A stretch of DNA of 36,492 nucleotides from an uncultured Acidimicrobiales bacterium (lineage in GTDB: Bacteria > Actinomycetota > Acidimicrobiia > Acidimicrobiales > SHLQ01). A program made the translations under genes and the position numbers. Location of the stretch: contig CAKZVC010000115.1 in assembly GCA_937922235.1 (NCBI GenBank), forward strand, positions 1 to 36,492, written 5' to 3'. Of this stretch, positions 8,341-16,903 are shown piece by piece. Numbering within the stretch: the first letter of the stretch is position 1; every line of letters begins with the position of its first letter. The notes under the pieces were generated by a model, which was not told where the DNA came from, ran no database searches, and saw only the letters and a program-made list of their open reading frames with translations.

Positions 8341-9161
8341 AGCTTGCGCCGCTTTTCGGCGCCGTCGTAGAGGATGTCGGCGAAGGACTGGTTGGCAACC
8401 TGCCGGTTCGCAAGTCCGGAATCATCGCAGACGTCGGTTGGCAGCGGAAGAACAGACCACGAATCGTCTACGGCGCCACCTCGCACATGCGTCACGTACT
8501 GTGGCCCTTTCGTCGGACGCATATCGGTCCCCATGTACGTCTGCAGCGCGAGTCCAATACGCCGATCGTCAGACCGGTTTGGCTGCGAGCCATGCACGAC
8601 CCATGGGTGATGAAGCGACATCTGCCCCGGCTTCAACTCCAGGTGGACGGCAGTACTCGGATCGACCCCGACGACCTCTTGTCCCCGAGTAAGGATGTTC
8701 TCGTCGCCGAAGGTGTCGACGTGCTCGACCTTCCCGCTCTTGTGCGTACCAGGGAGCACCGAGACACAACCGTTGCCGAGGTGGCTTGGCGTAAGCGCGA
8801 GCCACGCAGTCACGTCGTTGTGCGGCCCAACGGCCATATAGGTCGCGTCCTGATGCCAGCTCACAAACGACCCCGACTGGGGTGCCTTCGCAAACAGCAC
8901 CGTGCTCCACAGCATGATGTCCGGACCGATCAGCGATTCAACCTTGTCGACAATGCGGGGATCGGTCGTGATCGCACCAAAGAACGGGAGCACCAAATGC
9001 GGGTTGTTGCGATGCTCGGCGTGGAGCTGTTCGGGATAGGCCGCCTCGGCCTCCTCGAGCAACGCCCGCAGCTGACCAGCTTCGTCCTCGCTCATCACAT
9101 CGATCGGAGCGATGTAGCCATGCTCTCTGAAGTGTTCAACCTGTTCAGCGTTCAAGCCCAT
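8337..9161 (-). CDS. Phytanoyl-CoA dioxygenase (PhyH) family Fe(II)/2-oxoglutarate oxygenase
   Basis: This 274-residue protein has the iron facial triad clearly visible: His103 and Asp105 in SWHQDATY, and His190 in HHPWVVHGSQPN. Arg200 in SDDRR is the likely 2-oxoglutarate anchor. The family hydroxylates aliphatic or small-molecule substrates and includes ectoine hydroxylase and many secondary-metabolite oxygenases. The substrate cannot be read from the sequence. GAGGGG lies ahead of the ATG as a ribosome site. It follows the potassium channel gene by 80 bases on the same strand, and its stop shares the four bases CTAG with the convergent methyltransferase gene. Confidence 0.9.
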   Translation of the reverse strand: MGLNAEQVEHFREHGYIAPIDVMSEDEAGQLRALLEEAEAAYPEQLHAEHRNNPHLVLPFFGAITTDPRIVDKVESLIGPDIMLWSTVLFAKAPQSGSFVSWHQDATYMAVGPHNDVTAWLALTPSHLGNGCVSVLPGTHKSGKVEHVDTFGDENILTRGQEVVGVDPSTAVHLELKPGQMSLHHPWVVHGSQPNRSDDRRIGLALQTYMGTDMRPTKGPQYVTHVRGGAVDDSWSVLPLPTDVCDDSGLANRQVANQSFADILYDGAEKRRKL

Positions 9162-9241
9162 GACGGCCCCTCAGCCTTCTCGCGTGATTCGATTGAGAAT
9201 ACCGAACCGCCCAGCACGGGAGAGAAGTCGGAGGCGAGCGA

Positions 9242-10240
9242 CTATGACTCCCGAAGGACGACGATCCGGTCGTTCTTTCGCAGCGAGTCTGCTGACAGTT
9301 GTGACTGAGGCAGGCGCTTGCCGTCGCGGATGATCGCGATCATCGTGCACCCATTCGGGACCGCGGCTGACCCGTTCGACATGTCGGGTGTCACCTCGAC
9401 CATCTCCAGACCGTCACCAGCGTTGAGCACATCTTCGAGCACTCGACTTGCACCTGGCGCATGGGTACCGAGGCCGAGCATGCGCCCGACTGCTGCGGTT
9501 GCATCGACGACCTCGTCGGCTCCCCCCTGTTCGAAGAGGTGAAGATTCTCGCGTTCACGTACGCCGGCAACGATGTGAGCGGTGGGATTGAGCTCACGAG
9601 CGGTCAGCGTGACGAGCACGGCGGTGTCATCGCGGTTTGGGGCGACGACGATCTTCTTCGCTCGATCAACGCCAGCACGAATGAGCGTGCCGGTCTGACT
9701 GGCATCGCCAACAACACCAGCAAAGCCGAGGGCCGTCGCGGCATCGATCCGCTCGGGCTCGGCATCAACGACCACGATCGTCTCGGGGTCACAACCACGA
9801 GAGAGGAGGTCATCGGCAACGGCTTGTCCGGTTGCACCAAATCCGCAGATGAGTGTGTGGTTGTTCACGCGTTGCCTCCAACGACGTTCGGCGAGCAGTT
9901 CTCGAGACTGTTCGGTAAGGACCTCGACCGTCGTCGACACAACGAGGATGAGGAAGAGTATTCGGGCGGGGGTGATGAGAAAGATCGTGCCCAGCCGAGC
10001 TGACGTGCTCACGGCACTGATGTCGCCGTAGCCGGTGGTCGTCACGGTGACCGAGGCGTAGTACAGCGCATCGATGAACCCGATCGAATCGTCATTGACA
10101 TCGACGTAGCCATCACGACCGAGCAGGACCACGAGCGCAACAAAGACCACGAGCCCACTCGCGAAACCAACGCGCCGCCCAATCGAGGCCAGCGGAGCAC
10201 GTTCGCGCTTTGGCAAACGCACAAGGTCGTTGTCGGTCAT
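9242..10240 (-). CDS. Potassium channel with RCK (TrkA-N/TrkA-C) regulatory domains
   Basis: This is a 332-residue protein. A first membrane helix lies at about 25-42, then a pore loop with the selectivity filter TTTGYGD (67-73), then a second helix at about 84-108. The cytoplasmic part starts with a Rossmann RCK-N domain whose nucleotide motif is GFGATG (133-138), followed by Asp-rich VVVDAEPER. A C-terminal RCK-C/TrkA-C domain ends the protein. This matches two-helix MthK/GsuK-like ligand-gated K+ channels, which set membrane potential and osmotic balance. A TANNNT box TAGTCT (10252-10247) stands six bases before the ATG with no clear ribosome site, which suggests a leaderless message. Confidence 0.95.
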   Translation of the reverse strand: MTDNDLVRLPKRERAPLASIGRRVGFASGLVVFVALVVLLGRDGYVDVNDDSIGFIDALYYASVTVTTTGYGDISAVSTSARLGTIFLITPARILFLILVVSTTVEVLTEQSRELLAERRWRQRVNNHTLICGFGATGQAVADDLLSRGCDPETIVVVDAEPERIDAATALGFAGVVGDASQTGTLIRAGVDRAKKIVVAPNRDDTAVLVTLTARELNPTAHIVAGVRERENLHLFEQGGADEVVDATAAVGRMLGLGTHAPGASRVLEDVLNAGDGLEMVEVTPDMSNGSAAVPNGCTMIAIIRDGKRLPQSQLSADSLRKNDRIVVLRES

Positions 10241-10318
10241 GGGGAGAGACTATTTCTTGAGAGCTCCCGAGAGCGGCATATCCCCCGCTCGACCTAGCCG
10301 CTCACGAAGTCGGCTGTC

Positions 10319-11491
10319 CTACGCATCGACGAAGTCGATGATGCGCCGACATCCTTCGGCTAGTTGTTCATCTCCGATCGTGAAGCTCACTCGAACCCAC
10401 CCTGCCGCGGCTGGGCCGAACGCGTTCGCATCGATCACGGACACACGCTTATCCGCGTACAACTGCTCGGCGAATGCCTTTCCTGATTCAGCAACACGCT
10501 CAACGTTGATCATCACGTACATGCCGGCCTCAGGCACGAGCACATCGATCGCAGACGACTCGGCAAGAACAGCAGCAGCAATGTCACGTCGACGCCGATA
10601 CGCGTCTCGCATGTCATTGCTGGCGGACCGGTACGACACCATGGCTTCGAGAGCAGCGGATTGCACAAATCCTGAAATGCCGTAGTTGATGTTGAGTTGA
10701 AGCGTCTCCATGTGACTGACGAGGTCGGCGGGTCCGATCGCCCACCCGACGCGCCAACCGGTCATCGCATGAGACTTCGACAAGCTCGTCACCGTGACGG
10801 TGCGTTCGGCCATGCCTGGCAGCGACGCCATTGGGATGTGTTCGCCGTCGAATATCAGGTCGCCGTACACCTCATCGGAGATCACCCACAGATCGTGCGC
10901 TCTCGCAAGAGCGGCAATGGCCTCGAGCTCGTCGTGGCGAAGGATCACGCCGGTTGGATTATTGGGTGACGTGATGGCGATTGCTTTCGTCGCTGGTGTA
11001 ATCGCCGCCGCAATCGCCTCGATATCTGGTCGGAACCCGTTGGATGCCGGCTGCGCAACGCTGATGAGCGTGGCCCCACCAATACACAGCGTTGCCTCGT
11101 AGGTGAGGTACATCGGTTCGAGCGCGACCACCTCGTCGCCGGGCCCGAGGAGGCACAAGCTGGCCTCGACAAGAGCGCCCTGAGTTCCACTCGTGATGAT
11201 CACGTTGTCGGCAGTGAAGTCAACACCAGTTCGGGCGGCCATGTCGGCAGCGACCGCATCGCGCAGCGGCGCTCGACCCTGTATCGAGGCGTAGTGAGTA
11301 TCGCCAGCCCGCAGGGCACCGACGGCGGCGTCGATGATCGGTTCGGGTGTCGGGAAGTCAGGATCGCCAACGCTGAGCACGATGACGTCTTCGCCGCGCT
11401 CTTGCGCTGCCATCGCCATCGAGTGAACAGCCCAGCCGTCGGCACCATCGCTGGCAATTCGGTCGACGAGCGGCGAGAAGCGGGAGGTCAT
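10319..11491 (-). CDS. Class I/II pyridoxal-phosphate aminotransferase (aspartate aminotransferase-like)
   Basis: From ATG 11491 the product has 390 residues. Fold type I aminotransferase motifs are present: SVGDPDFPTPEPI near the N-terminus, SPNNPTGVI, SDEVYGDLIF, the PLP lysine in TSLSKSHAMTGWRVGW, and a C-terminal VRVSFTIGD arginine for the substrate carboxylate. This is subgroup I-gamma style (bacterial AspC/PatA-like), so transamination of aspartate or a related amino acid is likely but the specificity is unknown. The start at 11491 is preferred over an in-frame one 66 bases upstream. TAGTGT (11504-11499) lies seven bases before this ATG as a leaderless -10 box, and the extra residues look non-conserved. 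It follows the cysteine-synthase-like gene by 32 bases. Confidence 0.92.
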   Translation of the reverse strand: MTSRFSPLVDRIASDGADGWAVHSMAMAAQERGEDVIVLSVGDPDFPTPEPIIDAAVGALRAGDTHYASIQGRAPLRDAVAADMAARTGVDFTADNVIITSGTQGALVEASLCLLGPGDEVVALEPMYLTYEATLCIGGATLISVAQPASNGFRPDIEAIAAAITPATKAIAITSPNNPTGVILRHDELEAIAALARAHDLWVISDEVYGDLIFDGEHIPMASLPGMAERTVTVTSLSKSHAMTGWRVGWAIGPADLVSHMETLQLNINYGISGFVQSAALEAMVSYRSASNDMRDAYRRRRDIAAAVLAESSAIDVLVPEAGMYVMINVERVAESGKAFAEQLYADKRVSVIDANAFGPAAAGWVRVSFTIGDEQLAEGCRRIIDFVDA

Positions 11492-11498
11492 TGAACTC

Positions 11499-11504
11499 AC
11501 ACTA
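11499..11504 (-). promoter_or_regulatory. -10 box (TAGTGT) of a probable leaderless aminotransferase transcript
   Basis: TAGTGT on the minus strand is followed by seven bases and then the ATG at 11491. No ribosome site is visible. This fits the actinobacterial TANNNT leaderless pattern. The identical hexamer stands before the hydratase gene at 12541. Confidence 0.5.
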
Positions 11505-11523
11505 ACGGTGAGCGAGAACGCAG

Positions 11524-12384
11524 CTATGCCCAGGGGGCGCCCGAGAGGTACTTCCAACCAGCATCTGGCAGCAAGGTCACCGCGGTTCCGCCGTGGTCAG
11601 ACAGATACGTCTGTGCGGCGTGAAGAATCGCACCCGACGATGTTCCAACGAAGTGCCCCTCGAGATCCATTGTCTTCGAAACGGTTGCGATGGCATCGGC
11701 CTTCGTGACCTCATGACGATCGGTGACAAGTGAAAGGTCCGCGACTGGAGGCTGGAACGGATCGTCTTGGCTGCGCATTCCGCTGATCGGGTCGTGCACA
11801 AACTCTTCAACCGAATGCACTCGGATGTTGGGGTATGCCTTTCGCAACCCACGGCTCGTCCCGGTGATCGTGCCGCCGGTCCCGTAGGAGCAGAACACGT
11901 GCTCGGGTGGAGCCTCTTCGGGCCAGTCGCGGATGATCTCGAGCGCGGTTCCGAACTCGTGCGACTCGGGGTTCCCCGCGTTTCCGTACTGGTAACACAT
12001 GTAACCCTCACCAGCTTCGACAAGTTCTTTGGCATGTTCGATCGACTCGTTCGGGCCGCCATCGACCTCGACGAGATCGGCGCCATACGCCCGGAGCAGC
12101 TGCTTACGTTCGGCGGTTGAGTTTGCCGGAAGGCAGATCGTCATCGGGTGGCCGTTGACAAGCGCAATCCGCGCCAGGCCGATACCGGTGTTGCCTGACG
12201 TCGATTCGATCAACGGGCCCCCGGGGCGGAGATGACCGTCGCGCACAGCATTGTGGAACATGAACCACGCAGCCCGATCCTTGATCGACCCGGTTGGGTT
12301 GTACCACTCAAGCTTCGCGAACAGGCGAGTGCCAGCAGGGGCAAGGGCGTGCAGCTCGACGAGCGGCGTGTTTCCGGGGGGCAT
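11524..12384 (-). CDS. Cysteine synthase / PLP beta-family enzyme
   Basis: From ATG 12384 the product has 286 residues. It is a fold type II PLP enzyme: the lysine motif NPTGSIKDRAAW, the substrate loop STSGNTGIGLA, the Gly-rich phosphate loop SYGTGGTITGTSRGL, and a closing GTSSGAILHAA. These are the marks of O-acetylserine sulfhydrylase/cysteine synthase relatives. It is a little shorter than typical CysK/CysM, and GNTPLVELHAL occurs almost at once, so the start is well placed. It could make cysteine or another beta-substituted alanine. The specificity is not readable. It lies divergent from the hydratase gene across a 24-base repeat array, and heads a minus-strand series with the aminotransferase. 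Confidence 0.9.
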   Translation of the reverse strand: MPPGNTPLVELHALAPAGTRLFAKLEWYNPTGSIKDRAAWFMFHNAVRDGHLRPGGPLIESTSGNTGIGLARIALVNGHPMTICLPANSTAERKQLLRAYGADLVEVDGGPNESIEHAKELVEAGEGYMCYQYGNAGNPESHEFGTALEIIRDWPEEAPPEHVFCSYGTGGTITGTSRGLRKAYPNIRVHSVEEFVHDPISGMRSQDDPFQPPVADLSLVTDRHEVTKADAIATVSKTMDLEGHFVGTSSGAILHAAQTYLSDHGGTAVTLLPDAGWKYLSGAPWA

Positions 12385-12453
12385 GGGTTGCGTTGCGATG
12401 CATTGAGTATGTCTCCCACAGCGTCGACTCCCACAGCGGCGTGACCTGAATCC

Positions 12454-12547
12454 CAATGGTCGTAGAACGACCAATCGCAATAGTCATGCAATGACCAATG
12501 GCAATAGTCATGCAATGACGAATGGCAATAGTGTCGTGCAATGACTG
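12454..12547. repeat. 24-base direct repeat array with internal dyads in a divergent promoter region
   Basis: Three exact-length 24-base units lie at 12454-12477, 12478-12501 and 12502-12525, with a partial fourth from 12526 into the hydratase start codon. Each unit opens CAAT(A/G)GTC and carries its own dyad: GGTCGT-AGA-ACGACC in unit 1, GTCAT-GCA-ATGAC in units 2 and 3, and a diverged version in unit 4. The period is a little over two helical turns. This looks like an array of operator sites controlling the divergent cysteine-synthase-like and hydratase genes. Which protein binds is unknown. Confidence 0.75.
12529..12534 (+). promoter_or_regulatory. -10 box (TAGTGT) of a probable leaderless hydratase transcript
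   Basis: TAGTGT lies six bases before ATG 12541, inside the diverged fourth copy of the 24-base repeat. The two other repeat copies read TAGTCAT and lack the final match at this spacing. There is no ribosome site between the box and the start codon. Confidence 0.5.
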
Positions 12548-13341
12548 ATCTCGCGACCCGCTTCCCCACCCTTTCGTTCGACCGGCCGGCAAGCGGCGTC
12601 CTTCGAATCACGCTCGATGGCCCCGGGTTGAACTCGGTCTCGCCACAAGGTCACCACGAGCTCGCCGAAGTATGGCGGGCCATCGATCGGGATGCCGAAA
12701 CCCGCGTCGCAGTTCTGCGTGGCGCCGGGAAGGGCTTCTCGGCGGGTGGCAGCTTCGAGTTGATCGATGAGCTCATGAACAACGATGAACGCCGGATGGA
12801 GGTGATGCGGGAAGCTCGGGATCTCGTCACAAACATTCTCGATTGCTCAAAGCCGATCGTCAGCGCCATGCATGGACCTGCGGTTGGCGCAGGTCTCGTC
12901 GCGGGAATCCTCGCCGACATTTCGATCGTTGGCACAAGCACGAAAATCATCGATGGGCACACTCGTCTTGGTGTCGCTGCGGGCGACCATGCAGCGATCT
13001 GTTGGCCCCTCCTCTGCGGCATGGCGAAGGCCAAGTACTACCTGCTCACCTGCGACACACTGACAGGCGAGGAAGCGGAGCGAATCGGGTTGGTATCGTT
13101 GTGCGTCGACGACGACAAGGTCCAGGACCGTGCGCTCGAAGTAGCAACCCAGCTGTCGTCGATGGCGCAACCCGCACTGCGCTTCACGAAGCACTCGCTC
13201 AATCACTGGTACCGAACAGCAGGGCCGATTTTCGATGCGTCCTTGGCGTTCGAGTTCATGAACTTCGCTGGCCCAGACGCGGCCGAGGGGTTGGCATCTC
13301 ACCGCGAAAAACGAGAGCCAAACTTCCCGAGCGCCCAATAG
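12541..13341 (+). CDS. Enoyl-CoA hydratase/isomerase (crotonase) family protein
   Basis: This 266-residue crotonase-fold protein has oxyanion-hole motifs [11 protein letters not shown] (64-74) and HGPAVGAGL (111-119). The region aligned with the catalytic segment reads [21 protein letters not shown] (140-160), so the two glutamates of classical enoyl-CoA hydratase are not both present. This pattern belongs to a crotonase subgroup whose members may hydrolyse, isomerise or dehydrate other acyl-CoAs. The substrate is therefore left open. The start codon sits inside the last copy of a 24-base repeat array and has no ribosome site, with a TANNNT box six bases upstream. It precedes the cotransporter gene by 127 bases. 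Confidence 0.88.
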   Translation: MTDLATRFPTLSFDRPASGVLRITLDGPGLNSVSPQGHHELAEVWRAIDRDAETRVAVLRGAGKGFSAGGSFELIDELMNNDERRMEVMREARDLVTNILDCSKPIVSAMHGPAVGAGLVAGILADISIVGTSTKIIDGHTRLGVAAGDHAAICWPLLCGMAKAKYYLLTCDTLTGEEAERIGLVSLCVDDDKVQDRALEVATQLSSMAQPALRFTKHSLNHWYRTAGPIFDASLAFEFMNFAGPDAAEGLASHREKREPNFPSAQ

Positions 13342-13453
13342 TCGGCCAAAAACTCGGCGAACTAGGAGCGCCAGATCACGCCTGAGGTGCTCGGCAGTTC
13401 CGAGAACCCGGAATCCGGCAACCTACGCGCTCGCATGACCCCACCGACTCGCC

Positions 13454-13459
13454 TACGAT
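13454..13459 (+). promoter_or_regulatory. -10 box (TACGAT) before the cotransporter gene
   Basis: TACGAT is followed by nine bases (CAGGCGGGA) and the ATG at 13469. The short spacing suggests a leaderless or very short leader message. GGCGGGA directly before the ATG is too close to act as an ordinary ribosome site. Confidence 0.4.
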
Positions 13460-13468
13460 CAGGCGGGA

Positions 13469-16039
13469 ATGACCACACAGCAAACGTCTCCGACGGCGCA
13501 GACAGGCACTCTTGGAACCTTTGGCGGGGTCTTCACACCGAGCATCCTGACCATCCTTGGACTGGTCCTTTTCTTGCGCGTCCCGTACGTGATCGGCGCG
13601 GTCGGACTGACCAAAGCACTGATTATCCTCGCACTCTCCACGCTGGTGTCGGTGTTGACGAGCATCTCGCTCGCGATTGTTGCGACGAACATGCGAGTCG
13701 GCGGAGGCGGCGAGTACTACATCATCTCGCGCACGCTCGGAATCGAGTTTGGTGGCGCCGTCGGCGTGGTGCTCTACCTTGCGATCTCGGTCTCTATTGC
13801 CTTCTACTCGATCGGTTTCGCCGAAGCTGTGGTCACGGCCCTTGGACGCGACAGCACAGCCCTAGTCCAGCTCGTCGCGGCGGGCCTCGTTCTCCTAATT
13901 GCGGCCATTGGCTTCATCGGTGCCGACTTGGCGACGCGCCTGCAGTACCTCGTTATGGCGCTGTTGATCATTGCGCTCCTGTCGTTCTTCTTCGGCGCGA
14001 TTGGCGACTTCGACGGAGCACAGTTCCGAGCGAACCTGTCGTCCCCCGAGTCGGGCGAAGAGATCGGCTTCTGGGAAGCCTTCGCCATCTTCTTCCCTGC
14101 CGTCACCGGCTTCAGCCAGGGCGTTGCAATGTCAGGCGACCTGCGCACGCCAAGCAAGTCGATTACCGCCGGCACATTCGCTGCGGTTGGACTATCCACC
14201 GCCGTCTATCTCGTGGTCATCGTGCTTCTCGCTGGCGCGGTACCGGCCACGATCCTCGTCGCCGACACCAACACGATCATTGGCGACTTGTCCTGGCAGA
14301 CCTGGACGATGCTGGTCGGTGTTCTCGCCGCCACGATCTCTTCCGCGCTCGCCTCGACACTTGGCAGCCCCCGCGTGCTGCAACGACTTGGCGAAGATCG
14401 AGTACTCCCCGGACTCGACCGGTTCGCCGTTGGCGCCGGCCCATCAAACAACCCCCGCAGAGCGCTCGGAATCTCGCTCATCATCGCGTTGGCCACCGTT
14501 GCCGTCGGCGACCTCAACGCCATCGCACCGATCATCTCGATGTTCTTCCTGGCCACGTACGCCATCATCAACTACGCCACCTACTACGAATTCCGCTCGG
14601 GTAGCACTGCGTTCCGCCCCACATTCAAATACGGCGGTCATCGCACAAGCCTCGCCGGAACGTTCGCCTGTGTCGGCGTCATCGTTGCTATCAACCCTGT
14701 GGCTGGCGCGTTCGCCGCGATGGTCTTCGTTGGCCTCTATGGGTATCTCCGCCGCCGCGATGTGCCCGATCGCTGGATCGACAGCGCTGGGTCGTACCAC
14801 TACACCAAGGCCCGAACCCACCTGATGGCTCACGCCGCCGAGCCCCGAGCCGCCCGCGACTGGCGACCATGCGCGTTGGCCTTCGTGCCTCGAGACCCCC
14901 ACACCCGACGGCGCATGCTCACGATGGCGTCGTGGCTTGAAGGCGGCGCCGGATTCCTCACCGCGGTGCGCCTCATCGAGGGCTCGGGACCCGTTCGCCG
15001 ACGCGAAGCCGAAGCCGTCGAACGCGACCTCATCGATGAGGTCGAGGAGCTCGTTCCCGGCGCCTTCGCCAAAACCCTCCTCGTGGGCGACGCCGAGGTT
15101 GGCGTGCAAACCCTCGTCCAGGCGCACGGCATCGGAAAGATCGAGACGAACCTGACGCTCTTCGGTGTGCGCGACCTTCGTGGTAGCGATGAAGATCGCC
15201 TTCGCTACGGTCAGATGCTGCAGAACTGCGTCCGGTTCGGCACCAACGTTGCGGTCCTGAACGTGCGCCGGGATGCATGGATCGAGTTCGAAGATACCCC
15301 TCCCGACGAACGGTCGATCGCGTTGTGGTGGTCCGACGATCGCGTCGGCCAGCTCATCACTCTCCTTGCATGGCTGTGCGAGCGAGACCCAGCCTGGTCA
15401 CGAGCCAAGATGACCGCGTACGTGCCGTCCACCAACGAGCATGATGGCACTGAGCAAGACGACATCGAGCACGTCGAGACGCTACTGAAGAAGGCCCGAA
15501 TCTCTGCTGACGTCAAGCGAGTCGAAGCCACACCGGCGAACCTTGCCACTGCACTAGGCGAGGCGACGCTCGCGCTCGCCCCGTTGCGAGTTCGCCGCGG
15601 TTCGGCGATCGGCCCGCTCGACACGCCTCTGGGCATGCTTGTTGAGAGCCTCCCGCTGGCGATCATGGTGCTCGCTACCGATGATGTCACGCTCGATGCT
15701 GAACCCGACGAAAGCGATCTCGCGGAGATTGCACGCTTGTCCGATCAGCTCGCCGAGGAAGAGAACAAGACCGCTGCCCTCGACGCCGAGGCTGGCCGAC
15801 TCCTCGTCGAGGCCGAAACCGCGCGTCTCGCCGCCGAAGCTACGCCCGGCAACACTGCGCTACAGCAGCAGGCCGAAGAAGCGAACGAGAACGCAGTTGC
15901 GGCATTCCGGAAGTATGTGACGGCACGAACCGCCTGTCGCGATCTTGCCGCCGATCTCGCTGCGCTCGACCCTGCAGGCATCACGACGACGCTTGAACCG
16001 AGCATCTGGCAAAGCTCCACGATCCGCCCCGACTACTAG
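13469..16039 (+). CDS. SLC12-like cation-chloride cotransporter / APC-family permease with C-terminal coiled coil
   Basis: This is an 856-residue protein. The opening GTFGGVFTPSILTILGLVLFLR is characteristic of the first helix of SLC12 cation-chloride cotransporters within the APC superfamily. About twelve membrane helices fill residues 15-430 (for example GGGGEYYIISRTLG in the helix 2-3 region). Residues about 440-745 are a soluble domain resembling the cytoplasmic SLC12 C-terminal part (LLVGDAEVGVQTLVQ, VRRGSAIGPLDTPLGMLVE). The last 110 residues are Ala/Glu-rich and predicted coiled coil (LAEEENKTAALDAEAGRLLVEAE), an uncommon extra. Likely transport of K+/Na+ with Cl-, or of amino acids. 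The ion set is unknown. A potassium channel gene lies in the same neighbourhood. Confidence 0.85.
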   Translation: MTTQQTSPTAQTGTLGTFGGVFTPSILTILGLVLFLRVPYVIGAVGLTKALIILALSTLVSVLTSISLAIVATNMRVGGGGEYYIISRTLGIEFGGAVGVVLYLAISVSIAFYSIGFAEAVVTALGRDSTALVQLVAAGLVLLIAAIGFIGADLATRLQYLVMALLIIALLSFFFGAIGDFDGAQFRANLSSPESGEEIGFWEAFAIFFPAVTGFSQGVAMSGDLRTPSKSITAGTFAAVGLSTAVYLVVIVLLAGAVPATILVADTNTIIGDLSWQTWTMLVGVLAATISSALASTLGSPRVLQRLGEDRVLPGLDRFAVGAGPSNNPRRALGISLIIALATVAVGDLNAIAPIISMFFLATYAIINYATYYEFRSGSTAFRPTFKYGGHRTSLAGTFACVGVIVAINPVAGAFAAMVFVGLYGYLRRRDVPDRWIDSAGSYHYTKARTHLMAHAAEPRAARDWRPCALAFVPRDPHTRRRMLTMASWLEGGAGFLTAVRLIEGSGPVRRREAEAVERDLIDEVEELVPGAFAKTLLVGDAEVGVQTLVQAHGIGKIETNLTLFGVRDLRGSDEDRLRYGQMLQNCVRFGTNVAVLNVRRDAWIEFEDTPPDERSIALWWSDDRVGQLITLLAWLCERDPAWSRAKMTAYVPSTNEHDGTEQDDIEHVETLLKKARISADVKRVEATPANLATALGEATLALAPLRVRRGSAIGPLDTPLGMLVESLPLAIMVLATDDVTLDAEPDESDLAEIARLSDQLAEEENKTAALDAEAGRLLVEAETARLAAEATPGNTALQQQAEEANENAVAAFRKYVTARTACRDLAADLAALDPAGITTTLEPSIWQSSTIRPDY

Positions 16040-16060
16040 TCGAGGCTGCCTGGCTGTCGC

Positions 16061-16846
16061 CTAGCGCTGAAGCAGGCGAACGAGATGTGTCCAGCCGAGG
16101 CTTTGCGCTAGCTGGGCGGCGTTGAGACCGTTCGGGGTGAGATCCTGAGTGTCAGCTCCGTGCTTCAGGAGCACCTCGACAACGGAACCGCTGCCAGCGG
16201 CCACCATCTGGTGGAGCAAGCTCAGCCCGTGACCGTTGCGAATCTCGTTGACGTCGATGCTGCTGTCGCCGGACAGCTGACCGTCGAGTGCGTCAGCCAT
16301 ATGACCGCCCATTGGGTGGTCGATTGCGCCGTCGGGCTTCGTGGTGCTGTTCTGCGCCTTCGATGACGGGATGAGGGCAACGTTGCCAGGGTTCCCAAAG
16401 CCGAAGCCCCATGCGTTGTCGTGCGAGCGGAGTTCGCCCTCGTCCATCCGCTGACGAATGACGTCGATGGTGAAGCCGCCATAGAGGTGGCCCTCCCGGG
16501 AGTACGCCCAGTCAGCGATCTGATCCTTGGGGACTTCGACCATCTCCCCGGCCGTGACCGACGTAAGGAAGTTTGGCTCGTTGGTGAGCGTGCCAAAGAC
16601 GGTGGCACCGTCAAAGTCAACGTCCACCAGCCACATGTACTCGACCCGTTCATCACCAGGATCGCTGAATCCGACCTTGACCATGGACGCGTCGAGGCCC
16701 TTGACAATACGACGGGACTCCCATGTCATCTCACGCCAGAAGTACCCAAAGGTCTTTCGGGCTTGAGCGATTGCTTTTTGCATGTCGACGTCATCGCTCG
16801 CCTTCGTTGCGATGATGTAGACCGGGCTTTCGTTGGCAAGTGTCAC
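16061..16846 (-). CDS. DUF2314 domain protein with C-terminal ankyrin repeats
   Basis: This is a 261-residue cytoplasmic protein. Residues about 15-150 show the DUF2314 pattern: AIAQARKTFGYFWREM, a VEYMWLVDVDFDGATVFGTLTNEP core, and DQIADWAYSREGHLYGGFTIDVIRQRM. Residues about 195-261 form about two ankyrin repeats (HGLSLLHQMVAAGSGSVVEVLLKHGAD and LTPNGLNAAQLAQSLGWTHLVRLL). DUF2314 function is not established. Ankyrin repeats mediate protein contact and often occur in effector-immunity or polymorphic toxin systems, but no toxin gene is next to it here. The GTG start at 16846 has no clear ribosome site. Its end lies 21 bases from the convergent cotransporter end. Confidence 0.82.
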   Translation of the reverse strand: MTLANESPVYIIATKASDDVDMQKAIAQARKTFGYFWREMTWESRRIVKGLDASMVKVGFSDPGDERVEYMWLVDVDFDGATVFGTLTNEPNFLTSVTAGEMVEVPKDQIADWAYSREGHLYGGFTIDVIRQRMDEGELRSHDNAWGFGFGNPGNVALIPSSKAQNSTTKPDGAIDHPMGGHMADALDGQLSGDSSIDVNEIRNGHGLSLLHQMVAAGSGSVVEVLLKHGADTQDLTPNGLNAAQLAQSLGWTHLVRLLQR

Positions 16847-16903
16847 ATCTAGTAATTCGGCGACCTCATCCAGACGCTTGAGTGGGTACTTTGGCCCGCT
16901 GCC

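Noticed and set aside
8487..9308. Plus-strand open frame of 273 codons opposite the PhyH gene
   Set aside because: It is the antisense frame of the dioxygenase, whose iron-binding motifs are intact on the minus strand.
12454..12547. CRISPR array
   Set aside because: Units abut with no unique spacers and no cas genes are present. The same holds for the 19-base repeats at 25168-25307.
12308..12592. Minus-strand frames with an eight-residue repeated peptide
   Set aside because: The peptide repetition only reflects the 24-base DNA repeat, and it overlaps the starts of two real genes.
13387..14604. Plus-strand open frame of 405 codons overlapping the cotransporter
   Set aside because: It is Arg/His-rich out-of-frame translation of the cotransporter gene. 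The other frame has clear membrane helices and SLC12 motifs.
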